Part shown: positions 58,643-64,000 of the stretch, one piece after another
How the letters are laid out: every line of letters begins with the position of its first letter
Numbering within the stretch: position 1 is the first letter of the stretch
Source: Pseudomonas saponiphila
GTDB lineage: Bacteria > Pseudomonadota > Gammaproteobacteria > Pseudomonadales > Pseudomonadaceae
Reading direction: 5' to 3'
Length of the DNA stretch: 64,000 bases
NCBI RefSeq assembly: GCF_900105185.1
Contig: NZ_FNTJ01000001.1
Location: forward strand, 1,375,501-1,439,500
Notes under the pieces: model-generated
Databases searched by the model: none
What the model saw: only the letters and a program-made list of their open reading frames with translations
What the model was told of the DNA's origin: nothing
Translations under genes and position numbers: made by a program

Positions 58643-60330
58643 TGCAACCTGATTTCTGGAATGATAAGCGCCCCGCCGGCGTCCCCAACGAGATCGATCT
58701 GGGGGCCTACAAGTCGGTGATCGAGGTGTTTGAGCGTTCCTGCAAGAAGTTTGCTGACCGCCCGGCGTTCAGCAATATGGGGGTGACCCTCACCTACGCC
58801 GAGCTGGAACGCTACAGCGCGGCTTTCGCCGGTTATCTGCAAAGCCATACCGACCTGGTTCCGGGGGATCGTATCGCGGTGCAGATGCCCAATGTCCTGC
58901 AGTACCCGATCGCGGTGTTCGGCGCGCTGCGGGCCGGGCTGGTGGTGGTCAACACCAACCCGCTGTACACCGCGCGGGAGATGCGTCATCAATTCAAGGA
59001 TTCCGGAGCCCGGGCCCTGGTCTACCTGAACGTGTTCGGGCAGAAGGTTCAGGAAGTGCTGGGCGACACCGACATCCAGTTCCTGATCGAAGCCAAGATG
59101 GGCGACATGCTGTCCAGTGCCAAGGGCTGGCTGGTCAATACCGTGGTGGACAAGGTCAAGAAGATGGTGCCGGCCTATCACCTGCCCCAGGCCATTGCCT
59201 TCAAGAGTGCCTTGCGCCTCGGGCGTGGCCAGGGGATCAAACCGCTGCAGGTCGGCCTGGAAGATCTTGCCGTGCTGCAGTACACCGGTGGCACCACTGG
59301 CCTGGCCAAGGGGGCAATGCTGACCCACGGCAACCTGGTGGCCAACATGCAGCAGGTCCGGGCCTGCCTCGGCCAGCATGGGCCCGATGGCCATACCCAG
59401 TGGCGCGAAGGCCAGGAAGTGATGATCGCGCCGCTGCCGCTCTACCACATCTATGCCTTCACCGCGAACTGCATGTGCATGATGGTCACTGGCAACCACA
59501 ACGTGCTGATCACCAACCCGCGAGACATCGGTGGCTTTATCAAGGAGTTGAAGAAGTGGCGGTTTTCCGCGCTGCTGGGGCTGAACACGCTGTTCGTGGC
59601 ACTGATGGATCATCCGGAGTTCAAGCACCTGGATTTTTCCAGTCTCAAGCTGACCAACTCCGGTGGCACGGCCCTGGTCAAGGCCACGGCGGAACGCTGG
59701 CAGCAGCTCACCGGATGCCGGATCACCGAAGGCTATGGCCTCACCGAAACCTCGCCGGTGGCGTGCACCAACCCTTATGGCGACCGCTCGCGGTTGGGCA
59801 CGGTCGGTCTGCCGGTGCCGGGCACCACCTTGAAGGTCGTCGATGACCAGGGCAACGAGCAGCCACTGGGCGAGCGCGGCGAGCTGTGCATCAAGGGGCC
59901 GCAGGTCATGAAGGGCTACTGGAACAAGGCTGAAGCCACCGCGGAGGTGCTGGACGCCGAAGGCTGGTTCAAGTCCGGGGATATCGCGGTAATCGATCCG
60001 GACGGTTTCGTGCGTATTGTCGATCGCAAGAAGGACATGATCATCGTCTCGGGTTTCAACGTGTATCCCAACGAGATCGAAGACGTGGTCATGGCTCACC
60101 CCAAGGTCGCCAACTGCGCGGTGATCGGCGTGCCGGACGAGCGTTCCGGCGAGGCGGTGAAGCTGTTTGTGGTGCCCCGTGAAACGGGGGTCAGCCTGGA
60201 AGAGCTCAAGGCCTACTGCAAGGAGAATTTCACCGCCTACAAGGTGCCCAAGCACATCGTCCTGCGTGAGTCGCTGCCGATGACGCCCGTGGGCAAGATC
60301 CTGCGCCGCGAGTTGCGTGACATCGCCTGA
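58642..60330 (+). CDS. fadD2: Long-chain fatty acid--CoA ligase FadD2
   Basis: It activates fatty acids to acyl-CoA with ATP. The protein has 562 residues. ANL-family motifs are YTGGTTGLAKGAMLTHGNL (P-loop), LPLYHIYAF, GYGLTETSPVACTN, GWFKSGDIAVIDPDGFVRIVDRKKDMII and the C-terminal catalytic Lys in PMTPVGKILRRELRD. It is the copy next to the divergent hydrolase gene, as fadD2 is in P. aeruginosa and P. putida. It has its own start region and is separated from fadD1 by 340 bp. Confidence 0.94.
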   Translation: MQPDFWNDKRPAGVPNEIDLGAYKSVIEVFERSCKKFADRPAFSNMGVTLTYAELERYSAAFAGYLQSHTDLVPGDRIAVQMPNVLQYPIAVFGALRAGLVVVNTNPLYTAREMRHQFKDSGARALVYLNVFGQKVQEVLGDTDIQFLIEAKMGDMLSSAKGWLVNTVVDKVKKMVPAYHLPQAIAFKSALRLGRGQGIKPLQVGLEDLAVLQYTGGTTGLAKGAMLTHGNLVANMQQVRACLGQHGPDGHTQWREGQEVMIAPLPLYHIYAFTANCMCMMVTGNHNVLITNPRDIGGFIKELKKWRFSALLGLNTLFVALMDHPEFKHLDFSSLKLTNSGGTALVKATAERWQQLTGCRITEGYGLTETSPVACTNPYGDRSRLGTVGLPVPGTTLKVVDDQGNEQPLGERGELCIKGPQVMKGYWNKAEATAEVLDAEGWFKSGDIAVIDPDGFVRIVDRKKDMIIVSGFNVYPNEIEDVVMAHPKVANCAVIGVPDERSGEAVKLFVVPRETGVSLEELKAYCKENFTAYKVPKHIVLRESLPMTPVGKILRRELRDIA

Positions 60331-60670
60331 TCCTTGAGTTCCTCCCTCGGGGGCCGGTCGGTTGACGCAACGGGCTGGCCCCCGAGTCATTTCAGGGGCG
60401 CAAAGCCCCGAGCTAGAGCGGAATTCAAAGTGATAGAATTTTTACTCTAAAAATGACCATTAAATGGTCTTGAGTCACAAGCGTGACTATTCAGGCCTTC
60501 TTTGGCTCTAGGCGGCCTTTTTCAAAGCTGCTACTCTCGGCGCGCTTTGTGACTTCTCGGCCTAAGTAAACAGCCAGACTCACCAACAATAGACACCAAT
60601 AAAAAACACAGACAAATAATAATCGCATCAACTGCGGTGATGAATTCGCGTTGCTGAGGAGTGGGCTTCC
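60331..60670. promoter_or_regulatory. fadD2-fadD1 intergenic region with fadD1 promoter elements
   Basis: No gene is seen. A perfect 10-bp hairpin CTCGGGGGCC (60346-60355) / GGCCCCCGAG (60377-60386) lies just after fadD2 without a T-run. Then comes an AT-rich stretch with GACCAT-TAA-ATGGTC, a perfect palindrome at 60455-60469. An AATAATAA motif at 60615-60622 of the Hfq/Crc type is 49 bp before fadD1. Separate regulation of fadD1 is likely. Confidence 0.5.
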
Positions 60671-62362
60671 ATGATCGAAGACTTTTGGAAGGATAAGTAC
60701 CCAGCTGGAATTGCTGCCGATATCAATCCAGACGAGTATCCGAATATTCAGGCGGTATTGAAACAATCCTGCCAACGTTTCGCTGACAAACCGGCCTTTA
60801 GCAACCTTGGCAAGACAATCACCTATGGTGAGTTGTATGAATTGTCCGGTGCCTTCGCCGCGTACCTGCAGCAGCATACCGATTTGCGGCCCGGCGATCG
60901 AATCGCTCTGCAACTGCCCAACCTGCTGCAATACCCGATCGCGGTATTTGGTGCGATCCGCGCCGGCCTGATCGTGGTCAACACCAACCCGCTGTACACC
61001 GCGCGGGAAATGGAACACCAATTCAATGACTCCGGGGCCAAGGCCCTGGTCTGCCTGGCCAACATGGCCCATCTGGCAGAAAGCGTGGTGCCCAAGACCG
61101 GGGTCAAGCATGTGATCGTCACCGAAGTGGCGGATCTGCTGCCGCCACTCAAGCGCCTGCTGATCAACAGCGTGATCAAGTACGTGAAGAAGATGGTGCC
61201 GGCCTACCACTTGCCCCAGGCGGTCAAATTCAATGACGCCTTGAGCAAGGGCCGCGGCCAGCCGGTGCAGGAAGCCAATCCCGCTGGCGGCGATGTGGCT
61301 GTCTTGCAATACACCGGCGGTACCACCGGCGTGGCCAAGGGCGCGATGCTGACCCACCGCAACCTGGTGGCCAACATGCTGCAGTGCAAGGCGCTGATGG
61401 GCTCCAACCTCAATGAAGGCTGCGAGATCCTCATCACCCCGCTGCCGCTGTACCACATCTATGCGTTCACCTTCCATTGCATGGCCATCATGCTCATGGG
61501 CAACCACAACATCCTGATCAGCAACCCGCGGGACTTGCCGGCGATGGTCAAGGAACTGTCGAAGTGGAAGTTCAGCGGTTTTGTCGGCCTCAACACCCTG
61601 TTCGTGGCTCTGTGCAACAACGAAGCCTTCCGCAAGCTGGATTTCTCTGCGCTGAAAGTCACCTTGTCCGGGGGCATGGCCCTGCAACTGGCGGCCGCCG
61701 AGCGTTGGAAGGAAGTGACCAACTGCCCGATCTGCGAAGGCTACGGCATGACCGAAACCAGCCCGGTGGCCACGGTCAACCCGATCCAGAACATCCAGGT
61801 CGGCACCATCGGCATTCCGGTGCCTTCGACCCTGTGCCGGGTGGTCAACGACGCCGGCGAAGAGCTGGCGCTGGGCGAGGTCGGCGAGTTGTGCGTGAAG
61901 GGCCCGCAAGTGATGAAGGGCTACTGGCAGCGCCAGGACGCCACCGACGAAGTCCTCAGCAGCGAAGGCTGGCTGAAGACCGGTGACATTGCCCTGATCC
62001 AGCCGGACGGCTATATCCGCATCGTCGACCGCAAGAAGGACATGATCCTGGTGTCGGGCTTCAACGTTTACCCCAACGAACTGGAAGATGTGCTGGCCTC
62101 GCTGCCGGGCGTGCTGCAGTGCGCGGCAATCGGCATACCGGATGAAAAATCCGGCGAGATCATCAAGATCTTCATCGTCGCCAAGCCAGGGGTGAACCTG
62201 ACCAAGGAGCAGGTGATGGAGCACATGCGCGCCAATGTCACCGGCTACAAGGTGCCCAAGGCCGTGGAGTTCCGCGATGCCCTGCCGACCACCAACGTTG
62301 GCAAGATCCTGCGCCGCGAACTGCGTGACGAAGAGTTGAAGAAGCTCGGCGTGAAGAAGTAG
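60671..62362 (+). CDS. fadD1: Long-chain fatty acid--CoA ligase FadD1
   Basis: The protein has 563 residues and is a clear paralogue of the preceding gene over its whole length. YTGGTTGVAKGAMLTHRNL, LPLYHIYAFTFHCMAIM, GYGMTETSPVATVNP, DGYIRIVDRKKDMILVSGFNVYPNE and LPTTNVGKILRRELRDEE carry the ATP- and CoA-binding and catalytic residues. It ends in LKKLGVKK. Order relative to the hydrolase and fadD2 identifies it as fadD1. A strong bidirectional terminator follows. Confidence 0.95.
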   Translation: MIEDFWKDKYPAGIAADINPDEYPNIQAVLKQSCQRFADKPAFSNLGKTITYGELYELSGAFAAYLQQHTDLRPGDRIALQLPNLLQYPIAVFGAIRAGLIVVNTNPLYTAREMEHQFNDSGAKALVCLANMAHLAESVVPKTGVKHVIVTEVADLLPPLKRLLINSVIKYVKKMVPAYHLPQAVKFNDALSKGRGQPVQEANPAGGDVAVLQYTGGTTGVAKGAMLTHRNLVANMLQCKALMGSNLNEGCEILITPLPLYHIYAFTFHCMAIMLMGNHNILISNPRDLPAMVKELSKWKFSGFVGLNTLFVALCNNEAFRKLDFSALKVTLSGGMALQLAAAERWKEVTNCPICEGYGMTETSPVATVNPIQNIQVGTIGIPVPSTLCRVVNDAGEELALGEVGELCVKGPQVMKGYWQRQDATDEVLSSEGWLKTGDIALIQPDGYIRIVDRKKDMILVSGFNVYPNELEDVLASLPGVLQCAAIGIPDEKSGEIIKIFIVAKPGVNLTKEQVMEHMRANVTGYKVPKAVEFRDALPTTNVGKILRRELRDEELKKLGVKK

Positions 62363-62376
62363 GCCGCAGCGTCCAA

Positions 62377-62405
62377 AAAAAAGCCCCGCCAGTGCGGGGC
62401 TTTTT
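62377..62405. terminator. Bidirectional terminator after fadD1
   Basis: AAGCCCCGC-CAGT-GCGGGGCTT (62381-62402) with an A-run on the left and TTTTT on the right. It can end fadD1 on the plus strand and the convergent truncated gene on the minus strand. Confidence 0.92.
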
Positions 62406-62428
62406 CATGGGCGCGCGCCAGGAGCGGC

Positions 62429-62800
62429 TTACTGCTGGAACTGGGCAAAGCTCACGCCAGTGCCGGCGGGGCGCACGTCCTTGAGGAAGGAGTCCTTGTC
62501 GGCGCTCAGCTCCAGGCTCAGGGCGGCCTTGCGCTTGCCTTGGTTGCGGATCACCAGGCCTTCGAGTTTTTCCCGCAGGAACACCGTCGGCACTTTCAGG
62601 TGCAGCAACTGGTCGGTGTCCGGGGTGTGCAGCAGCAGGTGGACCCATTCGTACTGACCGATGGCCAGGCGGGTGACCAGGATATCGAACCACCAGATGT
62701 TGCGATTGCGGTTCAGCTCCGCGAAATGGCAGTTGTTGACGCCCAGCACCGCACCGCCCAGTTCCTGGTTTCTGCGGGCGATGGCCTGCTTTTTTGCGGA
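62429..62800 (-). pseudogene. Gene truncated at its 5' end by an IS21-family element
   Basis: The open frame ends at 62429 and reads back to about 62800 as KSAKKQAIARRNQELGGAVL, then GVNNCHFAELNRNRNIWWFD and so on to FAQFQQ. No start codon with a ribosome site is present before the frame runs into the 23-bp iterons. The nearest in-frame GTG (62749) would cut off the charged helix. The protein looks soluble, and a conserved gene at this place downstream of fadD1 is known in other pseudomonads. I infer that its 5' end was lost by insertion; a promoter in the IS could still express a shortened form. Confidence 0.55.
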
Positions 62801-62955
62801 TTTCGGAGCACCGTGACCGGCCGTTTCGGTTGATCGTGACCGGTCATTTCGCTAACGCGTGACCGCTCATTTCGGTAGCAACGTGACCGATTTTCCGCCT
62901 GTTCCGAAACAGGTGGTCACGGCTTACCGAAATCGCCGGTCACGACTTAGCGAAA
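62801..62955. repeat. Six 23-bp iterons at the IS21 left end (four direct, two inverted)
   Basis: The unit has TTTCGG (or TTTCGC), 5-6 bases, CGTGACCG and 3-4 bases. Direct copies have TTTCG at 62801, 62824, 62847 and 62870. Inverted copies have CGAAA ending at 62932 and 62955. The spacing is 23 bp (24 once). Between the two groups lies the palindrome CCTGTT-CCGA-AACAGG. IS21 elements are known to have several terminal repeats that bind the transposase. Confidence 0.85.
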
Positions 62956-63019
62956 GCCTTCCCCTTCGTTGCGCATGACCTGATGCGCCGCCATCCTCGA
63001 CCGATTTCGGGAGAGGAAG

Positions 63020-64000
63020 ATGGCGGCGCCGCGAGTAGCCATGCGAAACATCAAAGAATGTCTGCGCCTCAAGTTTGAGGCCGGCTTGTCCCACGAGAAG
63101 ATTGCCCGTGCCTTGCAGCTGTCCAAGGGCGTGGTTAGCAAGTACATCGCGGCGGCGCGGGTGGCCGGGCTGGACTGGCCGGCGCTGGTGGCCATGGACG
63201 AGGCCGCGCTGGCGGCCGCCTTGTTTGCACCGACGTCGACGAACAAGCCGCGCGGTGAGCGAGTGCTGCCCGATGTGCTGAGCATCCACCGCGAGTTGCG
63301 ACGCAAGGGCGTGACCTTGCAGCTGCTGTGGGAGGAATATCTCGCCGCGCATGCGGGCCAGCCGACCTACCGCTACACCCAGTTCGTCGAGCACTACCGG
63401 CGCTACGCCCAGACGCTCAAACGTTCGATGCGTCAGCTGCACCGTGCGGGCGAGAAGCTATTCATCGACTATGCCGGGCCGACGCTGCCGGTGGTCGACC
63501 CGGCCACCGGCGAAGTGCGCCGGGCGCACATCTTCGTCGCCGCCCTGGGCGCCTCGAATTACACCTATGCCTGCGCGACGCCAGGCGAAACCCAGGTGGA
63601 CTGGCTGACCTCGCTGGGCCAGGCTCTGACCTACTTTGGCGGCGTGCCGGAAATGGTTGTGCCGGACAATCCGCGCGCCCTGGTCGCCCAGCCGGATCGC
63701 TACGAGCCGGGCCTGAACCGGGCCACGCTGGAGTGCGCGCGTCATTACCAGACGGTGATCCTGCCGGCACGGCCACGCAAGCCTCAGGACAAGGCCAAGG
63801 CCGAGGTGGCGGTGCAGGTGGTCGAGCGCTGGATCATGGCGCGGCTGCGCCATCGGCAGTTCTTCAGCCTGCATGCGCTTAACCAGGCCATCGCCGAGCT
63901 GCTGGAGGATCTGAATCGGCGCCCGTTCAAGCGGCTCGATGGCTGCCGGCGCGACTGGTTCGAGCGCCTGGATCGCCCGGCCTTGCGAGCGCTGCCGGTG
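63020..64000 (+). CDS. istA: IS21-family transposase IstA, 3' end outside window
   Basis: 327 codons are visible, with no stop before the edge. The start at 63020 follows GAGAGGAAG; an in-frame ATG at 63041 is possible. The N-terminal helix-turn-helix is FEAGLSHEKIARALQLSKGV. The rve/DDE core has Asp150 in LFIDYAGPTLPVV, Asp216 in MVVPDNPRALV and Glu262 in DKAKAEVAVQVVERWI, with the spacing of IS21 integrase-type catalytic domains. It works with the AAA+ protein IstB, expected just beyond the window. The catalytic triad is intact, so the element may be active. Confidence 0.92.
   Translation, partial: MAAPRVAMRNIKECLRLKFEAGLSHEKIARALQLSKGVVSKYIAAARVAGLDWPALVAMDEAALAAALFAPTSTNKPRGERVLPDVLSIHRELRRKGVTLQLLWEEYLAAHAGQPTYRYTQFVEHYRRYAQTLKRSMRQLHRAGEKLFIDYAGPTLPVVDPATGEVRRAHIFVAALGASNYTYACATPGETQVDWLTSLGQALTYFGGVPEMVVPDNPRALVAQPDRYEPGLNRATLECARHYQTVILPARPRKPQDKAKAEVAVQVVERWIMARLRHRQFFSLHALNQAIAELLEDLNRRPFKRLDGCRRDWFERLDRPALRALPV

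Larger units (their letters stand above)
62801..64000 (+). mobile_element. IS21-family insertion sequence, left part
   Basis: Multiple 23-bp terminal repeats (62801-62955) are followed by an istA-type transposase gene that runs off the window; istB and the right end lie outside. The left boundary is placed at the first repeat and is approximate. The element interrupts the gene convergent with fadD1. Confidence 0.8.

Noticed and set aside
60346..60386. Rho-independent terminator of fadD2
   Set aside because: The 10-bp stem is perfect but has a 21-base loop and no T-run after it, so I list it only as a hairpin.

Overview
The window looks like a chromosomal segment of a fluorescent-group Pseudomonas (P. 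fluorescens / P. protegens / P. chlororaphis type). Coding sequence is high in GC and tightly packed. Dispersed REP repeats of the GTAGGAGCCGGCTTGCCGGC type sit between genes. The gene blocks are typical pseudomonad ones: a GcsR-controlled glycine cleavage operon, arcDABC, a complete Entner-Doudoroff glucose locus, a HxuIRA-type heme signalling system and fadD2/fadD1.

Layout. 1-1175 is the 5' part of an RcpA/CpaC pilus secretin gene (minus strand). 1.5-4.9 kb holds a four-helix-repeat membrane protein, a small lipoprotein and an OmpR-type two-component pair. nadA, an RDD membrane protein and a cold-shock protein follow. 7.4-15.2 kb is the minus-strand operon gcvH-gcvP-sdaA-gcvT, which turns glycine into pyruvate, with its sigma-54 activator gcsR. 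The control region has a textbook sigma-54 promoter and three 18-bp GcsR-like sites. glyA2, present in the P. aeruginosa operon, is absent; a large hairpin element sits where it would be. 15.4-22.6 kb is the arginine deiminase operon arcDABC behind an Anr box, with a second arcD facing away. 22.7-26.9 kb holds a CoA-transferase-family protein, a dCache chemoreceptor and a YbaN-family protein.

27-32.1 kb is a heme block: ECF sigma factor, FecR-type anti-sigma, TonB-dependent heme receptor and heme oxygenase. A Fur box lies in front of the sigma gene. mgsA follows. 32.6-51.4 kb is the glucose locus: gap divergent from edd-glk-gltR-gtrS, then an AGE-family sugar isomerase, gtsABCD, oprB, a hexose-6-phosphate mutarotase, hexR and zwf-pgl-eda. 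Two HexR boxes lie between gap and edd. Hfq/Crc-type A-rich motifs precede several start codons. The isomerase and gtsA promoters share an identically spaced operator module.

51.5-56.9 kb holds a class V aminotransferase, a DUF3820 protein, a DUF2383 protein and an AaeXAB-like efflux operon. 57-62.4 kb is a MaoC hydratase, an alpha/beta hydrolase, fadD2 and fadD1. From about 62.8 kb to the window end lies the left part of an IS21-family element: 23-bp iterons followed by an istA running off the edge. It appears to have truncated the gene downstream of fadD1.

No rRNA, tRNA or CRISPR array was recognised. The most unusual features are the 16-bp tandem array derived from a REP head, the paired isomerase/gtsA promoters, and the iteron-bearing IS21 end. 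No wholly new multi-gene system is evident.
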